From an uncultured Lachnospiraceae bacterium (GTDB lineage: Bacteria > Bacillota > Clostridia > Lachnospirales > Lachnospiraceae), in contig CAKRTZ010000066.1 in assembly GCA_934402515.1 (NCBI GenBank), forward strand, positions 1 through 10,124: a stretch of 10,124 nt of DNA, read 5' to 3'. The position numbers and the translations under genes were made by a program. Positions 1 through 6,080 of the stretch are shown here, piece by piece. Below the pieces are notes generated by a model. The model saw nothing but the letters and a program-made list of their open reading frames with translations, was not told the DNA's origin and made no database searches. Position 1 is the stretch's first letter; every line of letters starts with the position of its first letter.

Positions 1-24
1 TCCGTCTTACATTTTTACTTCGAC

Positions 25-56
25 GCAGCGGGCGTCCGTATGTTACTCTCCGCTGC
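25..56. other. GC-rich inverted repeat at the window edge
   Basis: GCAGCGG (25-31) and CCGCTGC (50-56) can form a 7-bp stem with an 18-base loop, followed on the plus strand by ATTTT. A competing shorter hairpin, GACGC (22-26) with GCGTC (32-36), uses part of the same bases. It could be the terminator of a plus-strand gene lying left of the window or an unrelated fold. No gene is visible in 1-140 on either strand. Confidence 0.3.
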
Positions 57-69
57 ATTTTCCCCACAC

Positions 70-104
70 AAAACCCCCGGTACAGCCATTGCCATACCGG
101 GGGT
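70..104 (-). terminator. Rho-independent terminator of the chemotaxis receptor gene
   Basis: A perfect 10-bp inverted repeat, ACCCCCGGTA (73-82) and TACCGGGGGT (95-104), encloses a 12-base loop. Read on the minus strand it lies about 37 bases after the stop codon of the chemotaxis gene, and the GC-rich stem is followed by TTTTG. The T-run is short but the stem is very stable. On the plus strand it is followed by GATTTT, so it may also act weakly in that direction. Confidence 0.8.
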
Positions 105-140
105 GATTTTAATGATAATAGCGGGAAAATCCCCACCATC

Positions 141-1406
141 TTAGCCTCTCAGCTTAAATTTCTCCAACAACTCATTCAAAGTCGTAGCGGAAGCGGATAA
201 TTCCTCACTGGTAGCGGAAGTCTCCTCGGATGCAGCAGAGTTGGACTGGATAACATCGTTGATGTTCCCCACACCCTGACTGATTTCCTTAACGGACTCG
301 GACTGTCTGTCGGAAGCCGTACGGATATTTGCAACCTCCTGGATAATTGCATCCAGTTCGTTCATAACCTCATCCATTGCATCATTTGTCTCTTTGGTTA
401 CTCTGTTACCAACAGAAACCTCATTCATGGATTCCTCAATCAACTTCTTGGACTCTACAGCGGAATTTGCACTCTGCTCAGCGAGTTGTCTGATCTGATC
501 AGCAACTACGGCAAAACCACGACCAGCCTCTCCGGCACGGGCAGCCTCGATGGAAGCGTTCAGGGAAAGGAGATTGGTCTGGGAAGCGATGCTCTCAATG
601 TCAGCAATAATTTTTTCAATGTTCTGGGTAGTACTGGTGATGTTTTTCATAGCCTCTACCAATTCGCCCATCTTCTTCTGGCTGTTAGCAGCCTCCACGC
701 CGACCTGTTTTGCTTTATCGTGTACGATATCGGTAGACTTGGTATTTTCCAGAACCTGCTGGGTTACTTCGTCAACGGTAGCAACCAGTTCCTGTACAGC
801 TGCTGCCTGATTGGTAGCACCTTCGGCGATATCCTGTGCACTCTCAGCCAGCTGGCTGCTGCCTGCGGATACCTGCTCAGAGGACTCCTGAATGCCATGC
901 ATGGTGTTACTGATGGAGTCAACCATCTCGTTTAATTTATCTAACACATCACGAAGCTGTCCGACATAGGACTCAGGACAACTGCTATGTACATCAAAGT
1001 TGCCTTTTGAGAAATGCTCTACAATGGAAAGAAGATCGGAAACAATTTTCTTCAAAACACCTGCAGCAGTCTCAAAACTGTCGGATAATTTGCCCAACTC
1101 ATCCTCTGACTCGTAGGGCTCTCCGATATCAAAATTGCCTGATGCAATCTTCTCGGAAGCCTCCACCAGTTTATGAATGGGATCCACCAGCATTTCAGCA
1201 GAAGCTTTGATCACCATAAAGTTAAAAATAATTCCCAGAACAGCAAGCACTACAACTACTGCAGCTCCGATGTAATTTCCGGAAATCAGCAGTCCAACTA
1301 ATGCTGCGATTGCAACCAATATCAGGGAAGTAAGATTCAACTGGAATACACGCATAAGCTTGCTTCTAATCGGTAGGTTCCTTAACATTTGTTTAATACT
1401 ATTCAT
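141..1406 (-). CDS. Methyl-accepting chemotaxis protein without an extracellular sensor domain
   Basis: This 421-residue protein is a chemoreceptor or transducer that would control CheA/CheW activity at the membrane. Residues about 27-42 and 46-66 form two hydrophobic helices separated by only a few residues, so nothing sizeable protrudes outside the cell. A HAMP region follows (about 67-120, with VDPIHKL and ASGNFDI), then a second HAMP-like unit (about 121-172, SKGNFDV and YVGQL), then the long coiled-coil signalling domain. The conserved hairpin tip is intact at residues 273-298, containing QTNLLSLNASIEAARAG and GRGFAVV. The C-terminus ends KLRG without a CheR-binding pentapeptide. The start is supported by AAGGAG 10 bases upstream. 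The gene stands alone, with its own promoter and terminator and no che or fla genes nearby. Ligand is unknown; it may sense a cytoplasmic or membrane signal or a partner protein. Confidence 0.95.
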   Translation of the reverse strand: MNSIKQMLRNLPIRSKLMRVFQLNLTSLILVAIAALVGLLISGNYIGAAVVVVLAVLGIIFNFMVIKASAEMLVDPIHKLVEASEKIASGNFDIGEPYESEDELGKLSDSFETAAGVLKKIVSDLLSIVEHFSKGNFDVHSSCPESYVGQLRDVLDKLNEMVDSISNTMHGIQESSEQVSAGSSQLAESAQDIAEGATNQAAAVQELVATVDEVTQQVLENTKSTDIVHDKAKQVGVEAANSQKKMGELVEAMKNITSTTQNIEKIIADIESIASQTNLLSLNASIEAARAGEAGRGFAVVADQIRQLAEQSANSAVESKKLIEESMNEVSVGNRVTKETNDAMDEVMNELDAIIQEVANIRTASDRQSESVKEISQGVGNINDVIQSNSAASEETSATSEELSASATTLNELLEKFKLRG

Positions 1407-1447
1407 GTCTTATCTGCTCCTTCTGTAATAATGTCGTTGTATGATAT

Positions 1448-1476
1448 ATTCTAGTTTTTTGTCATTTGATAGTCAA
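1448..1476 (-). promoter_or_regulatory. Sigma-A promoter of the chemotaxis receptor gene
   Basis: On the minus strand TTGACT (1476-1471) is followed after exactly 17 bases by TAGAAT (1453-1448). Each box is one mismatch from consensus. Transcription would start near 1441, giving a leader of about 35 bases. No sigma-28 (TAAA/GCCGATAA) motility-type promoter was seen, so the receptor appears to be expressed under housekeeping control rather than with flagellar genes. Confidence 0.8.
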
Positions 1477-1570
1477 GGAGAGAAACGTAAAATTGTGAAA
1501 ATTTTTGAGCAAAATAAAATCTATCTGAAAGGATATCATACAGAAGTCATAACCAATAGGAAGGAAATGA

Positions 1571-2488
1571 CTATCTTATAAAAAGATAGACAGTATATGC
1601 CACATAAAGCAGGACGCAGATGTAGCCCTCCCACCGGGACATGTTCTTTTTTGTCCGGGCAAAAACAAACAACACAATGGCACTGACTAACAGCAGTATG
1701 CAGTCGATGACGGATTCGCCCAGAACCGAAAGGGGAGAAATGACTGCTGACATACCCAGGATAAAAAGAATGTTAAAAAGGTTGGAACCGATGGCATTGC
1801 CCAAAGCTAGGCCACTGTCCCCCTTTCTGGTGGCAACAATGGAAGTAACCAGCTCCGGCAGGGAAGTGCCGATGGCGATAATGGTCAGCCCGATAAAATT
1901 CTGGCTCACGCCGAAATTGGTGGCAATGATGCAGGCTTTATCCACCACCAAATCCCCGCCGAAGATCACCGCCACCAGACCGCCAATCATAAAGAGAATA
2001 CTCTTTGGCAGGGAAAGAACCTTCCCGGTGTCCGCCTTTGTCCGGTTTTTCATGGCAGACACAATCATGGCAGCCAGATAAGCCGCCATGCCGATTAAGA
2101 GAAGGACGCCATCCAGACGGCTCAGCCTTCCATCCAGAAACATCAAGTAAAGAATCGCGGTGACCACGATGTTCAGCGGCATATCCCGCCTTAAAATTTC
2201 CAGATTTGTCTGGAAACTGGCGAGAAAGGCGCAGATACCAACCACCACCAGACCATTAAAGATGTTGGAGCCAACCACGTTACTGATAGCGATGTCGTTG
2301 CTCCCTGCCAGGGCGGCGTTGATGCTCACCGAAGTTTCCGGTGCGCTGGTGCCCATGGCCACAATGGTCAGCCCGATAATCACGCTGGGCACTTTCAGGA
2401 TTTTCGCCAGAGAAGAACTCCCCTCCACGAAGAAATCCGCTCCTTTTACCAGGAGAAAAAAACCGACGAGTAACAATACATATTCCAT
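1571..2488 (-). CDS. CaCA-family cation antiporter (Na+/Ca2+ exchanger type), predicted Mn2+-induced
   Basis: This 305-residue integral membrane protein has the two inverted alpha-repeats that define the Ca2+/cation antiporter superfamily. Repeat 1 (residues about 39-84) holds GTSAPE with Glu51 and GSNIFN at 73-78. Repeat 2 (about 200-245) holds GTSLPE with Glu212 and GSNLFN at 234-239. The two glutamates are the expected cation-coordinating residues. About ten hydrophobic segments are visible, as in the YrbG-type bacterial exchangers, and the length is close to theirs. The start is supported by AAAGGA six bases upstream. The family usually exchanges Na+ or H+ for Ca2+, but the gene is preceded by a yybP-ykoY Mn2+ riboswitch (2551-2648) and terminator (2516-2561). 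I infer that it exports Mn2+, alone or along with Ca2+; the sequence does not prove the ion. Confidence 0.93.
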   Translation of the reverse strand: MEYVLLLVGFFLLVKGADFFVEGSSSLAKILKVPSVIIGLTIVAMGTSAPETSVSINAALAGSNDIAISNVVGSNIFNGLVVVGICAFLASFQTNLEILRRDMPLNIVVTAILYLMFLDGRLSRLDGVLLLIGMAAYLAAMIVSAMKNRTKADTGKVLSLPKSILFMIGGLVAVIFGGDLVVDKACIIATNFGVSQNFIGLTIIAIGTSLPELVTSIVATRKGDSGLALGNAIGSNLFNILFILGMSAVISPLSVLGESVIDCILLLVSAIVLFVFARTKKNMSRWEGYICVLLYVAYTVYLFIR

Positions 2489-2515
2489 AAGCTTTCCTTT
2501 CCGCGATAAATGGAC

Positions 2516-2561
2516 AAAAAAAGAGACCTTTATCGCATTAAAAATAATCGATAAAAGTCTC
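2516..2561 (-). terminator. Riboswitch-controlled intrinsic terminator
   Basis: On the minus strand, GAGACTTTTATCG (2561-2549) pairs with CGATAAAGGTCTC (2535-2523), 13 pairs including one G-U, and is followed by seven Ts (2522-2516). The loop can add an ATTA/TAAT pairing. The 5' arm contains the 3' strand of aptamer helix P1 (CTTTTAT, 2557-2551) and the conserved GCGAGAC, so aptamer and terminator cannot form together. This is the layout of an ON switch: ligand holds the aptamer, the terminator does not form, and the antiporter gene is transcribed. Confidence 0.92.
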
Positions 2562-2648
2562 GCTATCTCAATAATAACCGGCTTTGCAGCGTGATGACGA
2601 TTACTATTCCATCCGGAAAAGGCCAGGATGCCAACTACTCCCTTTTAT
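2551..2648 (-). promoter_or_regulatory. yybP-ykoY class Mn2+ riboswitch aptamer
   Basis: Recognised on the minus strand from the conserved elements of the yybP-ykoY RNA in the right order. Helix P1 is ATAAAAG (2648-2642) paired with CTTTTAT (2557-2551). The first conserved loop strand GGGAGTAG is at 2642-2635. A variable hairpin follows with CATCC and GGATG arms (about 2629-2611). Helix P3 is AATAGTAA (2608-2601) with TTATTATT (2577-2570), enclosing the conserved CGTCATCACG (2599-2590) and CCGG. The closing strand GCGAGAC (2563-2557) completes the metal site. RNAs of this class bind Mn2+ and usually switch on Mn2+ exporters. The assignment rests on motif recognition without a covariance-model search. 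Confidence 0.9.
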
Positions 2649-2654
2649 AGGTTC

Positions 2655-2683
2655 ATTCTATGCAGAAATCTGCGGTGTGTCAA
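2655..2683 (-). promoter_or_regulatory. Sigma-A promoter of the Mn2+ riboswitch leader
   Basis: On the minus strand a perfect -35 box TTGACA (2683-2678) is separated by 17 bases from TAGAAT (2660-2655). The predicted transcription start, near 2648, coincides with the first base of aptamer helix P1, so the RNA begins directly with the riboswitch. No terminator was recognised between the YolD-like gene end at 2717 and this promoter, so some readthrough from the polymerase operon is possible. Confidence 0.88.
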
Positions 2684-2716
2684 CAAATTCTTTTCGACAA
2701 AGAAAGACAGCAGCAA

Positions 2717-3130
2717 TTATTCCGGCTGGAGAAAGGTAATTTCCATGATTTCATCCAGAGGGATGGAAACTCTATCTGTCATGATAAGCATCCGCTCGTA
2801 AGCTGCAATCCTTTTTACGATGCCTTCATGGTTTACATAAGCCCCGCCCTCTTTCCGGGCATCCGGCTGGAAATAAGTAATGCGGACAGGAGGAGCATCA
2901 GGGAGCCGCTCCGCGAGAAGTTGGAGCCGTTCATTTAGTGCCTCTTTCTCGTACTCGTCCAGTTCCATCCGTTCCTCTGTCTGCCGCGCCGTCTCTTTGA
3001 TGGCGGCATCGTAGCCGGTAAGTGCCGCAAAAGGGGAAAACTGTGCCGCCCTGTCCTCCATGGACATCTGGGGATGGGTCTGGGACACATGATGAGGCAG
3101 AGTCATAATATCTTCGTAGTTGTCCCTCAT
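2717..3130 (-). CDS. YolD-like protein, partner of the translesion polymerase
   Basis: This 137-residue soluble protein resembles the YolD-like family (PF08863), whose members commonly sit beside UmuC/DinB-type polymerases in Firmicutes and have been proposed to act as UmuD-like partners. Visible family traits are the N-terminal MSMEDRAAQFSPFAALTGYD segment, a charged helical middle (ETARQTEERMELDEYEKEALNERL in parts), and a beta-rich C-terminal half with ITYFQPD, VNHEGIVKRI and IPLDEIMEITFLQPE. Its ATG (3130-3128) overlaps the polymerase TGA (3129-3127) as ATGA, with GGAGG nine bases upstream inside the polymerase gene. Translation is therefore probably coupled and the two products made together. 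The exact biochemical role in this family is not settled. Confidence 0.85.
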   Translation of the reverse strand: MRDNYEDIMTLPHHVSQTHPQMSMEDRAAQFSPFAALTGYDAAIKETARQTEERMELDEYEKEALNERLQLLAERLPDAPPVRITYFQPDARKEGGAYVNHEGIVKRIAAYERMLIMTDRVSIPLDEIMEITFLQPE

Positions 3131-4644
3131 GCTTTATGCCCTCCAATCTGCCGGTTTCTGTCCCTAGCGGTAGCCCCCTCCTGGAGGCTCATTCCCCGCA
3201 AAATTGCATTTTTCCCAAACTTTTTCTTGATGGCGAGAGTCGCCTCCTGGATTTTCCGCTCCTTCTCCAACTCCGCCTTTTCTTCCTCTTTCCGTGCCTC
3301 CTCTGCCCCGTAATCGGTAAAAAGAGAAAGCTGTTCAAAGCCACCGTCCGGCAGAGGGGCAGAGGCCTCGTCCACCACCCGGTTTGCCACAATATTTAAC
3401 CGGCGAATCAGCAGACTGGGATTTATAATCTCGTCATACAACTGGGTGGCAGCCTGCAAAATCAGTTTGGAGGAGGAAGTGTACTTTTCCAGGTTGATGG
3501 TGCCGTGGGCGTGCTTGGGAATCCGCCGCCCGTATCGGTCCACGGTGACAGCACCGTGATATGCTTTCCGGCGGCTGGGATCATTTAAGTTTTCAATATC
3601 ATAGCCCACGGTAATTACCAGCTGGTCAGTAACCAGCCGTTTATCTACCAGATCCAAGGCAAGAAAATCTGCCATTTCCTGCAAAACCAGCCGGGCCTTG
3701 TCTGCCTTGTAAGGGCAGTGGAGAACCTGACCGGAACCGATACTGCTGGCACTGGGCTTGTAAGCCTTGATGGCCTCTATGGTACAGGGCTCCCAGCCCC
3801 AGGCATGGTCGATGAGCAGCTCCGCATTTTTCCCGAAAAGCTGATAGAGCAAATCTTCGTTTTTTACAGAACAGCGGGCGATGTCCCCCATGGTAAACAT
3901 GCCGTATTCTTCCAATTTAGAGGCATAGCCCCTGCCCACCCTCCAGAAATCCGTGAGAGGACGATGTCCCCAGAGGGAACGGCGAAACGCCGTCTCGTCA
4001 AGCTGGGCAATCCGCACTCCGTTTTCGTCTGCCGGGATGTGCTTTGCCACGATGTCCATGGCAACCTTACATAGGAACAAATTGGTTCCAATCCCGGCGG
4101 TGGCAGTAATGCCTGTGATTTTTAGTATGTCCAGAATGATTTTCCGGGCAAGCTCCTGGGGGGACAGCTTATAGGTGGCAAGATAGTGGGTGACATCCAT
4201 AAACACCTCATCGATGGAGTATACCACCATGTCCTCCGGTGCAATGTATTTCATGTAAATTTCGTAAATCCGGGAACTGCATTTCATGTAATGCGCCATC
4301 CGGGGCGGTGCAACCACAAAATCAATCCCCAGTTCCGGGGAGGCGGCAAGGGCGGAGGCAGAGGAGGAAGTCCCTGTAAATCTGCCACCGGGTGCTTTGG
4401 CACGCCTCTGGATATTCGCCTCCCGGATTTTCTGCCGCGCCTCAAAAAGACGGGCACGTCCGGAAATCCCGTAGGCTTTTAAGGAAGGTGTCACCGCCAG
4501 GCAGATGGTTTTGTCCGTGCGGCTTTCGTCTGCCACCACCAGATTGGTGTCCAGTGGGTCAAGTTTTCGTTCCAGGCATTCCACGGAGGCATAGAAGGAC
4601 TTCAGGTCGATAGCGATATAGGTATGTTCTTCGGTAATAGACAT
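3127..4644 (-). CDS. Y-family (UmuC-like) translesion DNA polymerase
   Basis: This is an error-prone polymerase that extends DNA past lesions. With the start at 4644 it has 505 residues. The N-terminal catalytic motif is IDLKSFYASVEC with Asp13, and the second is SIDEVFMDVT with Asp145 and Glu146; these are the metal-binding acids. The helix-hairpin-helix region and little-finger domain follow. A consensus beta-clamp motif, QLSLF, is at residues 438-442. The C-terminal tail is highly charged (EEARKEEEKAELEKE) and ends RDRNRQIGGHKA, as in Clostridia UmuC-like proteins. The reading frame is open to 4707, but the 4644 ATG has AAAGGAGG ten bases upstream, while the longer version would overlap the upstream gene. 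No UmuD-like peptidase is present; the YolD-like gene follows directly. Confidence 0.93.
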   Translation of the reverse strand: MSITEEHTYIAIDLKSFYASVECLERKLDPLDTNLVVADESRTDKTICLAVTPSLKAYGISGRARLFEARQKIREANIQRRAKAPGGRFTGTSSSASALAASPELGIDFVVAPPRMAHYMKCSSRIYEIYMKYIAPEDMVVYSIDEVFMDVTHYLATYKLSPQELARKIILDILKITGITATAGIGTNLFLCKVAMDIVAKHIPADENGVRIAQLDETAFRRSLWGHRPLTDFWRVGRGYASKLEEYGMFTMGDIARCSVKNEDLLYQLFGKNAELLIDHAWGWEPCTIEAIKAYKPSASSIGSGQVLHCPYKADKARLVLQEMADFLALDLVDKRLVTDQLVITVGYDIENLNDPSRRKAYHGAVTVDRYGRRIPKHAHGTINLEKYTSSSKLILQAATQLYDEIINPSLLIRRLNIVANRVVDEASAPLPDGGFEQLSLFTDYGAEEARKEEEKAELEKERKIQEATLAIKKKFGKNAILRGMSLQEGATARDRNRQIGGHKA

Positions 4645-4676
4645 CTGTTCCCTGCCTCCTTTCTGGAAAAAACGGA

Positions 4677-4868
4677 TCAGCCCTGAACAGCTTCCCGCCT
4701 GCGCCAACTGATAAAGCCGTACATATCATTAAAGAAGAAAATTACAAAATTCACAATCACCGGAATATATGCCGGATTCTCCATGGCAGCAAGTGTCCAC
4801 AGGCTCCCTTCTTTTTTTGTAAAATCTTTAATGGGGTTTGTTGGTAGTGTGCGCTTATCTCGTATCAT
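4677..4868 (-). CDS. Small membrane protein leading the polymerase operon
   Basis: This 63-residue protein has a charged N-terminus (MIRDKRTLPT...), one hydrophobic segment at about residues 32-47 (AYIPVIVNFVIFFF) and a short polar tail with NDMYGFISWRRREA. I recall the N-D-x-Y-G-F-x-x-W pattern from unnamed small Clostridia proteins, so it is probably a conserved family, but I cannot name it. Support for a real gene: AAAGGA nine bases before the ATG, a promoter just upstream at 4888-4917, and a gap of only 32 bases to the polymerase start. It is likely the first gene of a three-gene operon with the polymerase and the YolD-like protein. Function is unknown; membrane insertion is inferred from hydrophobicity alone. 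Confidence 0.72.
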   Translation of the reverse strand: MIRDKRTLPTNPIKDFTKKEGSLWTLAAMENPAYIPVIVNFVIFFFNDMYGFISWRRREAVQG

Positions 4869-4887
4869 TTATGAACATCCTTTAAAA

Positions 4888-4917
4888 ATTTTCGGGGAAC
4901 AAAAAGTCCCTTGTCAA
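4888..4917 (-). promoter_or_regulatory. Promoter of the translesion polymerase operon
   Basis: On the minus strand a perfect TTGACA (4917-4912) is followed after 18 bases by GAAAAT (4893-4888), a weak -10 with 4 of 6 matches. The start of transcription would fall close to 4880, near the ribosome binding site. The weak -10 and the palindrome in the spacer (4895-4910) suggest a regulated promoter. Confidence 0.55.
4895..4910 (-). promoter_or_regulatory. Candidate operator (LexA-like half site) in the promoter spacer
   Basis: GGGACTTTTTGTTCCC on the minus strand is an imperfect inverted repeat with GGGA and TCCC ends. It contains a GTTC half-site, and the 12-base core scores 6 of 8 against the Gram-positive LexA pattern GAAC-N4-GTTC. 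It lies exactly between the -35 and -10 boxes of the polymerase operon, where a repressor would block RNA polymerase. One half-site is degenerate, so LexA control is a guess. Confidence 0.35.
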
Positions 4918-4936
4918 CTCTTTGCATTTGAGCGGT

Positions 4937-4979
4937 AAAAAAGCACCCGCACACATCTTCTATGACCTAATGATGTGTG
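4937..4979 (-). terminator. Probable terminator of the AraC-type regulator gene
   Basis: CACACATC (4979-4972 read on the minus strand) pairs with GATGTGTG (4957-4950) across a 14-base loop. It is followed by a GC-rich CGGGTGC stretch and then six Ts (4942-4937). It lies about 27 bases past the stop of the AraC-type gene and before the promoter of the next minus-strand operon, the expected place for a terminator. The T-run starts seven bases after the perfect stem, so efficiency is uncertain. Confidence 0.5.
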
Positions 4980-5006
4980 GCGCATGGACTTTGAGGGAAT
5001 AGTTCC

Positions 5007-5912
5007 TTAGGATGAAACCGTGGCAGCGGATTCATGCTGCAGCCGGAACTGTTTTGGTGTGGTCTGATAATGTTTTTTAAAGGTGCGGATCAGATGACTG
5101 CAGTCAGCAAACCCGGTTTCATTGGCAATATAATTCAGATCATAGTCTGTAAAGAGCAACAGATTTTCCACTTTGCTGAGCCGTACAAACTCGATGTACT
5201 GCTTACAGCTTTGACCATAGTGTTTGTGAAACAGCTTGGCAAAGTAGGAATAGCTCATATGATAATGGTGGGCAAGATCCTCCACATTGATATTCTCCTG
5301 GGAATGTTCGTCAATATAAATCAACACATCATGGATATTCAATTCCTCATTTTCTGAGATGGATTTCGACTCAAAGCAAATTCCCCGATCATGCCAGATA
5401 CGCAGTATTTTCAAAATAAACATAGAGAAAAGGGAATAAATATAGGCATTGTATCCGTAGCGTTTCTCCTGTGTCTCTATCACGACAGTGTTGAAGAAGG
5501 TTTCAAGATTAAAATCCGGAAGATCCTCTTCGGTAAAGACGATAGGAGGGCAGTCCATTTTAACCACCTGATGAAAGGCATAATTCAGATTGGGAAGGTA
5601 GCTGCCGGACAACAGAATCCGGTTAAGATTGAATTTGACACCGACATAGCGAAAGGCATTCCCATCGTCTGAATAAAAGGAATGCATCGCCTGGGGCGGC
5701 AGCAGGATGACCTGTCCTCTGGTGAGCCGATAGGTAGTGTCGTTACAGGTGGTCATGACGGAGCCTTCCTGCATATAAATAACCTCTACGAAATAGTGCC
5801 AGTGAGCCTCCATGGGAAGCCGGAAAGTGTCGGAGGAACAATAGAAAGTTTCAATTGGAGAATGCAAAATGTCACCGAATTCAAATAGTGTTTTCATAGT
5901 AAGAGTAATCAT
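5007..5912 (-). CDS. AraC/XylS-type transcriptional regulator with N-terminal cupin
   Basis: This 301-residue protein has a cupin-type ligand-sensing domain (about residues 30-95) with HWHYFVEVIY (His37, His39, Glu43), a typical glycine turn MQEGS and LLPPQAMHSF. A linker region follows. A C-terminal AraC DNA-binding domain with two helix-turn-helix units is at about 195-292; it contains INVEDLAHHYHMSYSYFAKLFHK and ends with the family signature IANETGFADCSHLIRTFKKHYQTTPKQFR, both quoted here as landmarks. The first ATG was chosen because AAAAGG lies 5-7 bases upstream; the ATG five codons later is the alternative. The gene is divergent from an ABC exporter operon, so local control of that operon by a small effector bound in the cupin is likely. 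The effector cannot be read from the sequence. Confidence 0.93.
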   Translation of the reverse strand: MITLTMKTLFEFGDILHSPIETFYCSSDTFRLPMEAHWHYFVEVIYMQEGSVMTTCNDTTYRLTRGQVILLPPQAMHSFYSDDGNAFRYVGVKFNLNRILLSGSYLPNLNYAFHQVVKMDCPPIVFTEEDLPDFNLETFFNTVVIETQEKRYGYNAYIYSLFSMFILKILRIWHDRGICFESKSISENEELNIHDVLIYIDEHSQENINVEDLAHHYHMSYSYFAKLFHKHYGQSCKQYIEFVRLSKVENLLLFTDYDLNYIANETGFADCSHLIRTFKKHYQTTPKQFRLQHESAATVSS

Positions 5913-5940
5913 CTCTGCCTTTTTCTTAGAATAGAAATGT

Positions 5941-5986
5941 TCAATTTCTGTGTAATCGCATTATATCATGTCCATGTTGAAATTGA
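5941..5986. repeat. Inverted repeat in the divergent promoter region
   Basis: TCAATTTC (5941-5948) and GAAATTGA (5979-5986) are perfect 8-base inverted copies, 30 bases apart. They flank the extended -10 element of the AraC-type gene, and the right copy overlaps the start of the exporter -10. They are candidate regulator half-sites; AraC proteins often bind direct rather than inverted repeats, so the assignment is open. Confidence 0.35.
5960..5968 (-). promoter_or_regulatory. Extended -10 promoter of the AraC-type gene
   Basis: The minus strand reads TGATATAAT (5968-5960), a perfect extended -10 element (TG-N-TATAAT). No good -35 box lies 16-18 bases upstream, which is usual for extended -10 promoters. 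The distance from the element to the start codon is about 48 bases. Confidence 0.65.
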
Positions 5987-5992
5987 TACAAT
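5984..5992 (+). promoter_or_regulatory. Candidate extended -10 promoter of the ABC exporter operon
   Basis: TGATACAAT fits the extended -10 pattern TG-N-TATAAT with one mismatch. It points right, away from the AraC-gene promoter, with 15 bases between the two elements. The -35 region is poor, which would suit dependence on an activator bound just upstream. Transcription would begin near 5999, leaving a leader of about 80 bases. An alternative is TTGAAA (5977-5982) with TATTTA (6001-6006), which has a weaker -10. Confidence 0.4.
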
Positions 5993-6080
5993 ATCCACAA
6001 TATTTAAAAAGGTCTCAAATACGGAAAAAGCTGAAAAAATCAGCAGAAATGAAAAACGATGGTTTATGAGGAGAGACAGG

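Noticed and set aside
486..935. Plus-strand open frame inside the chemotaxis receptor gene
   Set aside because: It is antisense to a strongly conserved signalling domain, lacks a good ribosome binding site and shows no recognisable protein features. It is a reading-frame shadow.
1571..1589. Hairpin CTATCTT/AAGATAG at the end of the antiporter gene as a terminator
   Set aside because: It overlaps the stop codon, is AT-rich and only 7 bp long, and no T-run follows on the minus strand. No convincing terminator was found between this gene and the chemotaxis promoter.
4645..4707. Longer start of the Y-family polymerase at 4707
   Set aside because: It would add 21 residues unlike the family N-terminus and overlap the small membrane protein gene. 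The ATG at 4644 has AAAGGAGG ten bases upstream and begins just before the conserved IDLKSFYAS motif.
6030..6044. GCTGA/TCAGC hairpin in the exporter leader as an attenuator
   Set aside because: The stem is only 5 bp and no T-run or competing structure was found, so regulation by this hairpin cannot be supported.
5937..6080. N-terminal extension of the first ABC subunit by 48 residues
   Set aside because: The frame is open, but it would cross the promoter elements and has no ribosome binding site at 5937. The ATG at 6081 has GGAG at the right spacing and gives a length matching the partner subunit.
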